Below, piece after piece: positions 7,001-18,500 of a stretch of 24,659 bases of DNA. This stretch comes from DATLYB01 sp964502525 (GTDB taxonomy: Bacteria; Bacteroidota; Bacteroidia; Chitinophagales; CAIOSU01). Numbering within the stretch: the stretch's first letter is position 1; every line of letters starts with the position of its first letter. A program made the position numbers and the translations under genes. Below the pieces are notes generated by a model. It was not told the DNA's origin, did no database searches, and saw only the letters and a list, made by a program, of their open reading frames with translations. The stretch is from contig CAZCXH010000065.1 in the NCBI GenBank assembly GCA_964502525.1, positions 1-24,659 of the forward strand, in the 5' to 3' direction.

Positions 7001-7672
7001 ATGAAACACCTTGTGGCTCCTTCTATCTTGTCAGCCGATTTCGCCTATCTCGGGGAAGCAGTTAAAATGGTCAACGAAAGCGAGGCGGATTGGGTGCATA
7101 TTGACGTGATGGATGGAAGGTTCGTTCCCAATATTACTTTTGGTCCTCCGGTTATCAGCAGCGTTCGTGCTTATACAAAGAAAAGTTTTGATGTTCACCT
7201 GATGATTGTCGAGCCGGAAAAATTTATCGCTGATTTTAAAAGCGCAGGTGCCGATATCCTTTCAGTTCATATCGAAGCCTGTCCTCATCTGCATCGAACC
7301 GTTCAACTCATCAAGGAAGCGGGCATGAAAGCGGGAGTGGCGATCAATCCCCACACGAACGTAAATCAGTTAGAGGATATTCTGCCTGATATTGACTTGG
7401 TATGCATGATGTCGGTGAACCCGGGATGGGGCGGGCAGAAATTCATTCCCGGTACGCTAAACCGGATCCGCAGACTGAAAGCGCTCATCTTAGCGACCAA
7501 GTCAAAGGCGCTGATCGAAATTGATGGCGGGGTAGGGGTGGAGAATGCAAAGGAAATATTGAAGGCAGGCGCGAACGTGCTGGTGGCGGGAAACAGCGTT
7601 TTCAAGTCGCCCAAGCCAATGAAGACCATTTCCAGCCTGAAACACGCTGATGCCAATACTATTTATGCCTGA
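7001..7672 (+). CDS. rpe: ribulose-phosphate 3-epimerase
   Basis: This TIM-barrel enzyme interconverts ribulose-5-phosphate and xylulose-5-phosphate in the pentose phosphate pathway. The standard landmarks are in order: APSILSADFAYL, WVHIDVMDGRFVPNITFGP, SFDVHLMI, VSVHIEA-like SVHIEACPH, AGVAINPHT, the phosphate-loop MSVNPGWGGQKF, ALIEIDGGV, and the final NVLVAGNSVF. The metal-binding His and Asp residues in the HIDVMD and DVHLM motifs are present. The length of 223 is normal. The start MKHLVAPSIL fits the family exactly. The TonB-dependent receptor begins 12 bases after its stop, so they are probably transcribed together, though a metabolic link is not obvious. Confidence 0.97.
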   Translation: MKHLVAPSILSADFAYLGEAVKMVNESEADWVHIDVMDGRFVPNITFGPPVISSVRAYTKKSFDVHLMIVEPEKFIADFKSAGADILSVHIEACPHLHRTVQLIKEAGMKAGVAINPHTNVNQLEDILPDIDLVCMMSVNPGWGGQKFIPGTLNRIRRLKALILATKSKALIEIDGGVGVENAKEILKAGANVLVAGNSVFKSPKPMKTISSLKHADANTIYA

Positions 7673-7684
7673 TGCCCGTTTCGG

Positions 7685-10189
7685 ATGGATATGCTGAAAA
7701 TCCCTGCCTGCCTTCTGTTTTGCATATTTTCCATCGCAGGCTTCAGCCAGGAGGCGACTGTTTTCGGGAAACTTACAGACCAGTCCGGTGACCCTTTAAT
7801 TGGCGTCAATATCATTTTGTTGGATAACAGCGCGACCGGCACGAGCAGCGACACAGCCGGAAATTACCGGTTCAGCCTGCCTGCGGGAAGAGACCTCAGG
7901 CTTGTTTTTTCATACATCGGTTTTCAAAGCGACACGCAGCGGATTTCACTGAAGCCCGGACAAACCAAAGAGTTGAACATGGTTCTTTATGCTGGAATCA
8001 CGCTGGAAACGGTGGAGATAAGCGACAAGGAAGCTGTCCGCAATGAAGCCAGCGGGGTGGTTATTGAAACAAAGGACATTGAGAGGCTTCCCACTCCATT
8101 TGCGAGCATCGAGGCTGCGCTCGCTGCGCAAGCGCTTGGAGTTTCATCCACGAATGAGATGAGCAGCACCTACTCGGTGCGCGGGGGAAATTTTGATGAG
8201 AATCTTGTCTATGTCAACGATATTGAAGTATATCGTCCTTTCTTAATCCGTTCCGGGCAGCAGGAAGGGTTGAGTTTCATCAATCCCGACCTTGTGAGTT
8301 CGGTATATTTCTCATCGGGAGGTTTTCAGCCCAAGTATGGCGACAAGATGTCATCGGTGCTTGATGTGCGTTACAAAAAACCCAAGGAGTTCAAAGGCTC
8401 GCTGGAGTTGGGTTTGCTGGGTGGCTCATTTCATCTGGAAGGAAGTGACAGGAGAGATAAGTTTACTTATCTGCTCGGAGTTCGCCAGAAGTCGAGCCAA
8501 TATCTGCTGAAAAGCTTGGAAACGAAAGGCGAATACAGTCCTTCGTTCACCGATGTGCAATCATACCTCACTTATAAAATAAACACAAGAACTGACATCG
8601 AATGGATCACCAACTTTGCCATGAACCGCTTCGTGTTCAAGCCCGTTGACCGCGAAACTACGTTTGGAGTGGTGAATAATGTGCTGCGGCTTACGGTCTA
8701 TTTCGATGGGAAGGAGGAGGATTCTTACCGGACTTTTATGACCGGCATTGGAGTGAATCACCGAATCAGCGAACATCTTGGGTTTAAGTGGGTTGGCTCG
8801 GTCTATACGTCCGTGGAATCGGAAGCATTCGACATCCTCGGAGAGTACTGGCTCGATGAAGTGGAATCGGACTTCGGCAATGAAAACTTCGGGCAAACGC
8901 GCTATAGCCTTGGTGTGGGCGCCCTTCACGATTACACCCGCAACGACATGGAGTCGTTGGTGGCAGCGGGCGCATTCAAGGGGTATTTCATCAAAGGAGA
9001 TCATAATTTGAAATTCGGACTGACTTACCAGCATGAAATCATTGAAGACCGCCTCAATGAATGGGAAGTGCTTGACTCGGCAGGATATTCCCTGCCATAC
9101 AGCGATGAAGAGGTTTTGATCAGCAGCGTGCTGAAATCGGAAATCAATCTAAATTCCAATCGCATCAATGCTTACGTGCAGGATACATGGTCGTTCGGAG
9201 AAGAATCACGGACAACCCTCACCTATGGCGCGCGACTCACGTGGTGGGACGTGAACAAAGAATGGGTGGCAAGCCCGCGCATTCAGTTCGGCTATCGTCC
9301 TAAGACGAACCGCGACCTGGTGTTCCATGCGGCAACAGGAATGTATGTGCAGCCTCCGTTCTACCGCGAGATGCGCGACCTCGATGGAAACGTCAACATG
9401 GATTTGCAGGCGCAAAAGTCACTTCACGCTGTGGCCGGTGTTGACCTCAACTTCAAAGCGTGGAACCGGAAATTCAAATTCGTCACGGAGGTTTACTATA
9501 AATATTTATGGGACCTTGTGCCTTATGAATATGATAATGTGCTCATCCGTTATTTCGGTGAAAATAAGGCTCATGGATATGCTGCCGGTGTTGACTTCCG
9601 GCTGCATGGCGAATTGGTGGAAGATGCCGAATCGTGGATCAGCATGTCCATCATGTCAACACAAGAAGATATCGAAGGCGATCACTACACTGCTTATTAT
9701 GATTCAACCGGAACGCGGGTGTATCCCGGCTCCGTCAATCCCGATGATATTGCCGACACGACAGAAATTTACCCCGGATATATTCCGCGCCCCACCGATC
9801 AGCGGGTAGGGTTTAACCTTTTTTTCCAGGATTACTTGCCCAAAGTGAAATGGTTCAAGGTGCATCTCAACCTCGTGTTCGCTACCGGATTGCCATTTGG
9901 TCCTCCCGACAAGGAGCGTTATAATGATGTGCTGAGAATTCCATTCTATCGCAGGGTTGACATTGGTTTTTCAGCACAGTTGTATGATAAGAACAGGAAA
10001 GAATTGCCTCCTAAAAATTTCTTCCGCCACTTTGAATCCATCTGGGCGACACTTGAAGTTTACAACCTGCTCGGAGTTAACAATACCATCTCTTACGTTT
10101 GGATCAAAGACATCAGCAACACGGTTTACGCGGTGCCGAATTATCTCACGAATCGGAGGATCAACTTCAGGATCATCTTCAAGTTCTGA
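7685..10189 (+). CDS. TonB-dependent receptor with carboxypeptidase-like regulatory domain
   Basis: A signal peptide (CLLFCIFSIAGFSQ) is followed by a carboxypeptidase-regulatory-like beta-sandwich at about residues 24-105 (VFGKLTDQSGDPLIGVNIIL ... GNYRFSLPAG). A plug domain covers about 115-235 (YSVRGGNFDENLVYVNDIEV, FSSGGFQPKYGDKMSSVLDV), and the rest is a 22-strand-type outer-membrane barrel ending in the aromatic INFRIIFKF. This is the Bacteroidota architecture for energy-dependent uptake across the outer membrane. There is no SusD-like lipoprotein beside it, so it is not a classic glycan-uptake pair and the ligand is unknown. A second in-frame Met two codons later could be the true start. 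The length of 834 is typical. Confidence 0.93.
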   Translation: MDMLKIPACLLFCIFSIAGFSQEATVFGKLTDQSGDPLIGVNIILLDNSATGTSSDTAGNYRFSLPAGRDLRLVFSYIGFQSDTQRISLKPGQTKELNMVLYAGITLETVEISDKEAVRNEASGVVIETKDIERLPTPFASIEAALAAQALGVSSTNEMSSTYSVRGGNFDENLVYVNDIEVYRPFLIRSGQQEGLSFINPDLVSSVYFSSGGFQPKYGDKMSSVLDVRYKKPKEFKGSLELGLLGGSFHLEGSDRRDKFTYLLGVRQKSSQYLLKSLETKGEYSPSFTDVQSYLTYKINTRTDIEWITNFAMNRFVFKPVDRETTFGVVNNVLRLTVYFDGKEEDSYRTFMTGIGVNHRISEHLGFKWVGSVYTSVESEAFDILGEYWLDEVESDFGNENFGQTRYSLGVGALHDYTRNDMESLVAAGAFKGYFIKGDHNLKFGLTYQHEIIEDRLNEWEVLDSAGYSLPYSDEEVLISSVLKSEINLNSNRINAYVQDTWSFGEESRTTLTYGARLTWWDVNKEWVASPRIQFGYRPKTNRDLVFHAATGMYVQPPFYREMRDLDGNVNMDLQAQKSLHAVAGVDLNFKAWNRKFKFVTEVYYKYLWDLVPYEYDNVLIRYFGENKAHGYAAGVDFRLHGELVEDAESWISMSIMSTQEDIEGDHYTAYYDSTGTRVYPGSVNPDDIADTTEIYPGYIPRPTDQRVGFNLFFQDYLPKVKWFKVHLNLVFATGLPFGPPDKERYNDVLRIPFYRRVDIGFSAQLYDKNRKELPPKNFFRHFESIWATLEVYNLLGVNNTISYVWIKDISNTVYAVPNYLTNRRINFRIIFKF

Positions 10190-10318
10190 TTGAAGCGTCA
10201 TTCTTTCACGCTGGGGTGAAACCATGTGCGTCTTTCTGAGCAGAGGCTGGAGTGTTTCGCTTTACTCATCATGATGATTTGACGATTCTTCATCCATCCT
10301 GAAATCATCAATCATCGC

Positions 10319-10326
10319 TACATTTG
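10319..10326 (+). promoter_or_regulatory. -7 promoter element TACATTTG
   Basis: TACATTTG matches the Bacteroidota -7 consensus TAnnTTTG exactly and lies 9 bases before the ATG at 10336. It makes the TTG at 10324 implausible as a start and predicts a transcript with almost no leader. A 12-bp perfect palindrome, TCATCATGATGA, lies upstream at 10266-10277. No clear -33 element was identified. Confidence 0.5.
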
Positions 10327-10335
10327 CGCCCGAAA

Positions 10336-11496
10336 ATGCAGCTCATCGAAGTCACCACCACGGATCTCGGAGAAGAATTTATCAAGTTTCCCATACCACT
10401 TTACAAAAATGACCCCAGCTATATCCGCCCGCTGGATGACGACATCCGCAAGGTGTTCGACCCGGGACGCAACAAATTCTTTAAACACGGCACGGCAGCA
10501 CGATGGCTGCTGAAAAATGGCAGCGGAAAAACTATCGGGCGCGTGGCGGCATTCATCAACGAGAGCAAAGCTTTTACTTACGAACAGCCTACGGGCGGCA
10601 TGGGCTTCTTTGATTGCATCAACGATAAGGCGGCCGCGTTCATGCTGTTTGACAAATGCAAGCGGTGGCTGCAGGAGCGGAAGATGGAAGCGATGGATGG
10701 TCCCATCAACTTCGGTGAGCGCAATGCCTGGTGGGGTTTGCTGATTGACGGATTCACCGAGCCAACCTACCAGATGAATTATAATCTTCCATATTACAAA
10801 GATTTGTTTGAGGCTTACGGATTCAAAATTTATTTCTACCAATATTCTTACGGATTGGGGATGAATGAGCCTCGTCCAAAAAAATTTTATGAGAAATCAG
10901 AAAAACTGATGGAGGACAAAGATTATTGGTTTTGCCACCTCGATATGAAACGCATCGGCAAATTCACGGAAGATTTCAGATACATATATAACAAGGCATT
11001 CGGGGGCAGAACGGGGGTGAAGGAGCTTAGTATCGAGCAAGCCGCCAAGCTGATGGCGGCCATGAAGCCCGCCATCGTTGACTATTTATTTTGGTTTGGC
11101 TACCATAAAGATGAGCCTGTCGCCATCTTCTTCATGCTGCCGGAACTGAATAAATACTTCAAATATGTGAACGGCAGGATGGATTGGTACGGCAAGCTGA
11201 AGTTCGCGTATCATCGCTGGAGGGGCACGTGCCGCAAGGTGTTTGGTTTCGTTTTCGGGGTGATTCCTGATTTCCAGGGAAAGGGTGTTGAGGGCAGCAT
11301 CGTTATCGCTGCCAACAACGTTGTGCAACCAAAGCTAAGATGGGACGACATCGAGCTTACATGGATTGCCGACTTCAACCCCAAGATGATGAAGGTGGCT
11401 GAAAACCTCGGTGCCCGCATCATCAAGACGCACGCCACTTACCGCAAGCTGTTTGACGAAACAAAAGAGTTTAAACGGGCAAAAACTGAGGACTGA
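10336..11496 (+). CDS. GNAT-like acyltransferase family protein, 386 aa
   Basis: The protein is soluble and lacks a signal peptide. The C-terminal half contains FGVIPDFQGKGVEG (Q314-x-x-G-V), which resembles the acetyl-CoA-binding motif A of GNAT acyltransferases (Q/R-x-x-G-x-G/A). It is followed by DIELTWIADFNPKMMKVAENLGARIIKTHATYRK, the usual strand-helix-strand closing of that fold. The N-terminal half (FIKFPIPLYKNDPSYIRPL, GKTIGRVAAFINE, GPINFGERNAWWGLLIDGF) looks like a second, diverged GNAT-type domain, as in tandem GNAT or Fem-like proteins. The acceptor substrate is unknown. The start at ATG 10336 is favoured because the promoter motif overlaps the upstream TTG. It is separated from the receptor gene by 146 bases. 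Confidence 0.75.
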   Translation: MQLIEVTTTDLGEEFIKFPIPLYKNDPSYIRPLDDDIRKVFDPGRNKFFKHGTAARWLLKNGSGKTIGRVAAFINESKAFTYEQPTGGMGFFDCINDKAAAFMLFDKCKRWLQERKMEAMDGPINFGERNAWWGLLIDGFTEPTYQMNYNLPYYKDLFEAYGFKIYFYQYSYGLGMNEPRPKKFYEKSEKLMEDKDYWFCHLDMKRIGKFTEDFRYIYNKAFGGRTGVKELSIEQAAKLMAAMKPAIVDYLFWFGYHKDEPVAIFFMLPELNKYFKYVNGRMDWYGKLKFAYHRWRGTCRKVFGFVFGVIPDFQGKGVEGSIVIAANNVVQPKLRWDDIELTWIADFNPKMMKVAENLGARIIKTHATYRKLFDETKEFKRAKTED

Positions 11497-11499
11497 GTT

Positions 11500-11673
11500 C
11501 GGAGAGCGGGAAGCGGTGATCCTTAACCTGCCGTCATAGCCTTCTTTGATGGCGTGCCAGGAAATGGTGAGGTCAGGCAGCAAATAGCAGGTATCCATTC
11601 CACCCGGGCAATCACAGCCTGCAGTATTTGTGGTGGGGGATTGCGGAAAAGCCTCATGCTTTGAGCAGAGCAC
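11500..11673 (-). pseudogene. possible truncated remnant of a secreted protein
   Basis: In the 217-base gap after the GNAT-like gene, the minus strand encodes AFPQSPTTNTAGCDCPGG, then DTCYLLPDLTISWHAIKEGY and GRLRITAS. Cysteine-rich starts followed by LPDLTIS... and RLRI-x-A-S resemble the mature N-termini of extracellular Bacteroidota proteins. It then stops resembling such proteins exactly as it reaches the 3' end of the neighbouring gene. No signal peptide with a Met start can be read in the same frame. This is recognition by style rather than a firm family match. Confidence 0.35.
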
Positions 11674-11713
11674 TGCTGCATGAAGTTTTCAAATCTGCCT
11701 ACTTTCGTAAACC

Positions 11714-12277
11714 TTGAAGTTCAACAGACGCACGCTTTTTTTACTCAGCTTGTTCACGCTGTTCGGATTCAGCGCCATCGGGCTTGGAGCAATATATATC
11801 TTCCAGGAAAAGACCGTCAATGTATTTTTCACCGAAGGGGCATCATTGCAAATGCAGATGCTGAGAGGCTTGCTCTTTGGAGTTACTGCGGTGATATTCG
11901 CGCTGGTGCTCGTGAGAAGCCCGTGGTTCAAGCCTTCGAGGTTGTTTTTCACAGGGCTGATCGCTTCCATCAACCCGACCATCGTGCATATCATCTTTTA
12001 TTCATTTTGCGCTGCGGTGGGAGAAGAAATTTTATTCCGGGGTGCCGTTCAGCCTCACATCGGTATCTGGCCTGCCGCGGTGCTTTTTATTTTTCTGCAC
12101 GGGTATCTCAATCCGTTCAATTGGCCCATCATGATGTACGGGCTGTTCATGGTTATCATCAGCGCGGGACTGGGTTACCTGTATGAATTGTTCGGAATAT
12201 ATGCCGCCATGATCGCTCATTTTATTTTTGACATCGCGATGTTTTCGTTTTTGAGGTGGAATATCGGGAGGGAGTGA
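11714..12277 (+). CDS. CPBP-family intramembrane metalloprotease
   Basis: This 187-residue membrane protein has about five hydrophobic segments and the CPBP (CAAX protease / bacteriocin-processing) motifs. They are E104-E105-I-L-F-R109 in AVGEEILFRGAVQ, a second motif F-x-x-x-H in LFIFLHGYLNP, and a third in AMIAHFIFDIAMF. Family members (Abi/Rce1-like) cleave within the membrane and serve in peptide maturation or bacteriocin immunity, but most bacterial ones have no known substrate. The start is TTG at 11714 (MKFNRRTLFLLSLF), which gives a sensible first membrane segment; the first downstream ATG would remove it. An 8-bp repeat array begins 7 bases after its stop. No bacteriocin gene is adjacent. 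Confidence 0.85.
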   Translation: MKFNRRTLFLLSLFTLFGFSAIGLGAIYIFQEKTVNVFFTEGASLQMQMLRGLLFGVTAVIFALVLVRSPWFKPSRLFFTGLIASINPTIVHIIFYSFCAAVGEEILFRGAVQPHIGIWPAAVLFIFLHGYLNPFNWPIMMYGLFMVIISAGLGYLYELFGIYAAMIAHFIFDIAMFSFLRWNIGRE

Positions 12278-12284
12278 TGTGCTG

Positions 12285-12324
12285 ATTCGATAATTCGGTG
12301 ATTCGGTAATTCGGTAATTCGATG
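12285..12324. repeat. five tandem copies of an 8-bp unit ATTCGRTR
   Basis: The units are ATTCGATA, ATTCGGTG, ATTCGGTA, ATTCGGTA and ATTCGATG, with no spacer. The array starts a few bases after the CPBP stop codon. Its first 24 bases (from G12284) recur exactly, in reverse orientation, in the cluster at 2574-2625, so it is a dispersed intergenic repeat family. Confidence 0.85.
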
Positions 12325-12518
12325 ATGAAATAAATATTCGTCATTCTGAGCGGAGGTTTTGCGGAGCGGTTGCAAAGCATCCCATCCTGTCGGGAAGAAT
12401 CTCACACCCTAATAATAACCTCGCGAACTGGCTTTTTAAATTTTTATGGAAACAAAAACAAAAAGCATCTTTCTCTTTGTATTTTCATTGCGCCTTTGCG
12501 CTGAAATAAATTCTCATT
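12325..12518. other. intergenic region before the alpha-2-macroglobulin gene
   Basis: No gene is supported here. TTCTGAGCGGAGG at 12344-12356 differs by one base from TTCTGAGCAGAGG at 10234-10246, another intergenic site, so both may be degenerate copies of a dispersed element. The rest is AT-rich sequence leading to the ATG at 12519. No clear TAnnTTTG promoter motif was found. Confidence 0.4.
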
Positions 12519-15500
12519 ATGAAACGATTTCTCATCCCGTCATTGCTCCTTGTAACCGGCATAGCTTTAGCGATCACATTGATGCAGCCTGACGACCCAA
12601 AACCTCTGAACTCATTGGATTTCAAAGTTGGAGACCCCTATGACAAGCAGTGGAAGCAGGTTGACTCGCTTTTCAACCTGGGCTTGCCTAAGTCCACGAT
12701 TCAGTTTGTGGAAAAGATTTATCAGCAGGCGCTGAAGGAGAAGAACCACGCCCAAATCATCAAGGCGCTCATCTACAGGATGGGAAGCGAATACACTTAT
12801 GAAGAAGATGCGCAGATGAAGAGCATCATCGAACTGGAGAAGGATCTTCCGAAAATTGAATATCCCGCAAAACCCGTCCTGCAATCAATTTTAGCAACCA
12901 CCTACTGGCGCTATTATCAAACATACCGGCATCAAATCCTGAACAGGACAGAAACGGCTGGATTTGTCCCGGACGACATCCGCACCTGGGATGCAGCCAA
13001 GTTCGTCAGCAAAACATCAGGACTTTATTTCGCATCGCTGAAAGACGAGGACAATCTGAAGCGCACTGACATCGGAATTTTCGATTCTGTTTTAGTCAGA
13101 GGCGATGGATCAAAAAATTTCCGACCAACCCTTTTCGATTTTGTTGCGCACCGTGCGCTGGAATTTTTCATGAGTTCCGAATCGGAATTGACGAAACCGG
13201 CCTATCAGTTCACTATTCAGGGAGAAGATTACTTCGCGGATGCTGAAAAATTCGCAGCGCTGAAAATTGAAAGCAAAGATTCGCTCTCATTCGAACTGCA
13301 GGCGCTGCGAATATTACAAGAACTAATCAGCTTTCATCTTCTCTATAAAAATAAACTGCCGCTTGCTGACGATGATTTGCTCAGATTGAAATTCGTCCAT
13401 CAACATTCCACGGGCGAAACAAAAGACAACCTCTACCTCACCGCGCTGAGGCTGCTGGAAGAAAAATTTCAGTTCGACACGATTTCATCCAGAGTCGGCT
13501 ATGCCATCGCGCAGCATCTCTTCGAGCAAGGCAGCAGGTACAATGCTGAAAACGGAAGCCAATTCCAGTGGATGAAGAAAGCCGCTTATGACAAATGCGA
13601 GGACGTCATCAGGCGCTATCCCAATACGTTTGGCGGGAATAATTGCCAGGCGCTGAAGGAGCAACTGCTCGATAAATCGCTGTTCATGCAGGTGGAATCA
13701 GTGAACGTACCGGGTGAACCGTTCAGGGCATTGATAAATTTTCAGAATGTGAAGGAAGCGTGGATTCGCGCTGTGAAGATGACGCAGGAAGAAATCCGCG
13801 ATGTTGAATCCATGAGGATGGAGGACAGGCTCGGCTTTGTTCTCGGCAAAACCGCGGTTCAGGAATGGAGCCAGCCCTTGCTCGACACCAGGGATTACAA
13901 CGCGCACAGCGTTGAAATAAAAATTCCTCCGCTTGAACTGGGAAAATATTTCTTGATTGTTTCCTCAACTAAAGATTTTTCAAGAAGCGAAGGCGGAATA
14001 ACGGTTGCAACCGCGTCTGTTTCCAACCTGAGCTACATCAGCCGGAGAAACGCTGACAACTCCCTTGACTTCCACGTTTCCGACCGCACCAGCGGGAAGC
14101 CGTTGAGCGATGTTGCCGTAATGTCTTACATCCAGAGATACAACTACGGTTCCCGGAAATATGATTTCGAGAAAGCGGGGAAATACAAGACGGACAAAGA
14201 CGGCTATTTCCGCATCACGTCATCCGCCAGGCATGAAACCATCCGCATCGAATTGACTTACAAGGATGATTATTTATTTGAAGACAATTCATTTTACACG
14301 TATGCGCAGCCCGAACCGCAAAGAGAAAAGTGGATTACGAAAACTTTTTTCTTCCTCGACCGCGCCATTTACCGTCCGGGACAAACAGTTTATTTCAAAG
14401 GACTGGTGATTCAAAGCAATGGCGACACCAGCCAGATCAGAAAAAATTATGCCGCAACCATTGAATTGAAAGACGTGAATTATCAAAAGGTGGCGGAACT
14501 GAAAGTCACTACGAATGAATTCGGAACATTCAACGGAACCTTCGCGCTGCCGCAGGGATTGCTGAACGGCAACTTCACGATCTGGACGGAAACAGGCAGC
14601 AAATATTTCCGCGTTGAAGATTACAAGCGGCCGAAGTTTGAAGTCACATTCAAGCCTGTCACAGGCTCATTCCGGCTCAACGATTCCGTGACGGTGGAGG
14701 GTTCTGCGATAAGTTATGCGGGAGCCAATCTTTCGGACGCGCAGGTGCGGTATCGCATTACGCGCGAAGCAAGATTTCCTTTCTGGTGGTGGTACTACAA
14801 AAGCATTTACCCGCCAAGCCCCGCTATGGAAATTGCGAATGGAATTATTTCCACAGGCGCGAATGGCAATTTCAAAATCACGTTCAAGGCAATTCCCGAC
14901 CTTACGATTTCAAAAAACCAATCACCGGTTTTTACATATACCGTTCACGCTGACGTCATTGACGTCAACGGGGAAACGCAAAGTGGAGAAACACGGGCGA
15001 GCGTTGGCTATGTGGCGCTGCAAGCTGAAATCAGCCTCGATGAGGTGCTGTTCACGGATGTCAGCGACACGCTGCGAATCGCGACAAAGAACCTTAACGG
15101 GCAACCGGAAAACGCCAAAGGAACGGTTTCAATTTACAAGCTGAAAGAACCTGACCGGTTGTTGAGAAAAAGGCTGTGGAACGAGCCTGACACGTTCACC
15201 ATGGTGAAAGACGTTTTTGAAAGAGATTTTCCAATGGACATCTTCAGGAATGAAGACCGCTTTGAAAACTGGGAAAGGGAAACCAAAGTGACGGAATCTT
15301 CCTTCAATACTGAGTCATCAAAAGATGTTCCGCTGACAGGGCTATCGGGGTGGAAACCCGGGATGTATCTCGCAGAGCTGATTACAAAAGATAAATTCGG
15401 TGAAGAAGTGAAGGCGTTGAAATATTTCACGGTTTATGATCCTTCAAAAAAAGCTGTTCCATACAAAACCTTGTCGTGGTTTCATGCTGTGAAAGACAAT

Positions 15501-18500
15501 GGAGAACCGGGCGAAACCGCAAAGTTCTTAATCGGCTCATCCGCAAAAGAGGTCAGGGTGTTGTATGAAGTTTTTTCGCAGGACAAGACGATTTGCAAAA
15601 AATGGATTGAGCTGAGCAATGAAGTAAAGACAATAGAAATTCCGATTGAGGAAAGTTATCGCGGGAATATCGCGGTGAGCCTTGTATTCACAAAGCATGG
15701 AAGGAACTTCAGCTATTTCTCCATAGTCACCGTTCCATTCACCAACAAGGAACTGTCAATTGAAACCACCACCTTCCGCGACAAGCTCGCTCCGGGACAA
15801 AAGGAAGAGTGGCGCCTTAAAATCAACGGACCGAATAGTGAAAAGGCGGCAGCAGAAATGCTCGCGGGCATGTATGATGCCTCGCTCGATGTTTTTGCCG
15901 CCAACAACTGGAATTTCTCCATTTACGGCAACTACTACTACTACGGGCGCGAATGGAGCGGCTTCGCGTTCGGCATTAACCAGTCTTTTCTCATGGTGAA
16001 TGAATGGAACAGAAAAAATTATGAAATAAAGGAACAGCGCTATGACAGGCTGAACTGGTTTATTCTAAGCTATTTTGACACATACGGCTGGTATGGAGAT
16101 GGAAATATCCGGTACAGGCATTCCATGATCGCAACCAAGAGCGCTGAAGCTGCCGAATTCGCAGCAGCAGATGAATTGAATGTCGAAGGTTACGACAATG
16201 CCGTCAGCGATGGAATGGCGATGGAGGCATCTCCTCAAAAAAAAGGCAAGGAGCCACCTCCTGCTGAACAACCAGCTTCCGAAGTTTCGCAAATCTCTCC
16301 GCGAAAAAACCTGCAGGAGACCGCATTCTTCTTTCCGGATTTAAAAACTGACGGGCAAGGCAACATTATTTTCTCGTTCACCGCACCTGAAGCATTGACA
16401 CGATGGAAGTTCATGGGCTTCGCGCACACGCAGGATTTGAAGCTCGGGTTTCTCAGCAAAGAAACCGTCACGCAAAAAGAGCTGATGGTGATGCCGAACG
16501 CTCCGAGGTTTTTCCGCGAGAACGACAGGATTTCATTCTCCTCAAAAATTTCCAATCTATCTGAAAAAGATTTGTCCGGAAAAGCGCAACTGCTCCTATT
16601 TGACGCGCTCACCATGAGGCCGGTGGATGCGGAATTCGCAAACAGCGGCAGTGAAAAATCTTTCTCCGTGAAGAAAGGCGGCAACACCGCAGTGACCTGG
16701 GACTTAAAAATCCCTGAAGGTATTTCAGCGGTCATTTATCGGGTGCTTGCTTCCGCTGAAAATTTTTCCGATGGCGAAGAAAACGCATTGCCGGTGCTCA
16801 CCAACCGGATGCTTGTCACAGAAACTTTGCCGCTCAACGTGCGGGGCGGGCAAACCAAGCAGTTCAAATTCGACAGGCTGATCGGCAATCAATCCTCTAC
16901 CCTGCGTCATCAGAAGCTGACGCTGGAGTTCACATCGAATCCCGCATGGTATGCAATACAGGCGCTCCCATACATGATGGAATATCCTTACGACTGTGCC
17001 GAGCAAATTTTCAACCGCTATTACGCCAATGCTATTGCAAGCAGCATCGCCAATTCCAACCCGCGCATCAAACAGGTTTTTGAAACATGGAAAAATATCA
17101 ACAAGGACGCATTAGTCTCCAACCTTGAAAAGAATCAGGAACTGAAATCTCTGCTGCTCGAAGAAACGCCCTGGGTGCTCGATGCGCAGGACGAAACCGA
17201 AAGAAAGAAACGTGTCGCGCTAGTGTTCGACCTGAACAAAATGGCTTCAGAAAAGCAAAGCAATCTTCAAAAACTATCCGAAGCGCAACTGCCCAATGGC
17301 GGCTGGCCCTGGTTCAAAGGCATGATGGACAACCGCTATATCACGCAATATATCGTTACAGGCATCGGCAGGCTGGCAAAAATCAATGTCCTGGATTTGA
17401 AAGAAGACGGGAAAGCGAATGCGATGCTCGTGAAAGCAATAGGATATTTGGATGAACGCATCCTCGAAGATTACAACTACCTTAAGGAACATAAAATCAA
17501 TCTCGATCAGGATAATCTTGGATATGAGCACATACAGTATCTGTATGCGCGAACGATGTTCCAGGATGTCCCGTTCCGGCCTGAAACGAATGAAGCATTC
17601 AAATACTATTTAGGTCAGGAGGAGAAGTATTGGCTCCCGCGCAACAAATTTTCACAAGGGATGATAGCACTGGCTTTGCATCGCAACGGTAAAAATGAAT
17701 CAGCGCAAAAAATCATGCGCTCGCTGAAAGAGACTTCATTGAGCAATGAAGAAATGGGCATGTACTGGCGCGACAACAGCGGAGGGTATTACTGGTACAT
17801 GGCTCCGATTGAAACGCAGTCATTGCTGGTGGAAGCGTTCAAGGAAGTTTCGGACGACAAGCAATCCATTGACGAGATGCGCATTTGGCTGCTGAAGCAA
17901 AAACAGACTCAGGACTGGGGCTCAACGAAAGCTACGGCTGACGCGTGTTATGCGCTGCTGCTCGAAGGCACGCAATGGCTCGATGATTCGAAGCTTGCAG
18001 ACATTACGGTTGGCGGAACAAAGATCGAACCTGCTAAAATCGGAGCCTCCGTTGAAGCAGGAACAGGTTATTTTAAAACGTCATGGGATAAAGCTGAAAT
18101 TAAACCAGCGATGGGAAATATCAGCGTCAGCAAACAAGGAGAAGGAATCGGCTGGGGAGCGATGTATTGGCAGTATTTCGAACAACTGGACAAAATCACT
18201 CCGGCAGAAACACCGCTGAAGCTGAAGAAGCAGTTGTTCGTGCAGACCAATACCGGAAAAGGACCGGTAATTACACCCATTACGGATAAAACACAATTGA
18301 AGCCGGGCGACCTCATCAAAGTGAGAATCGAATTGCGTGTTGACCGCGACATGGAATTCGTTCACATGAAAGACATGCGCGCTGCGGGATTCGAGCCAAC
18401 CAATGTCCTTTCCGGCTACCGCTGGCAGGGCGGATTGGGCTACTACGAAAGCGCCCGCGATGCCGCCACCAACTTTTTCTTCGACTGGCTTCCGAAAGGG

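Noticed and set aside
10203..10222. TTTCAC/GTGAAA hairpin after the TonB-dependent receptor
   Set aside because: A six-base stem with no T-run is not enough to call a terminator.
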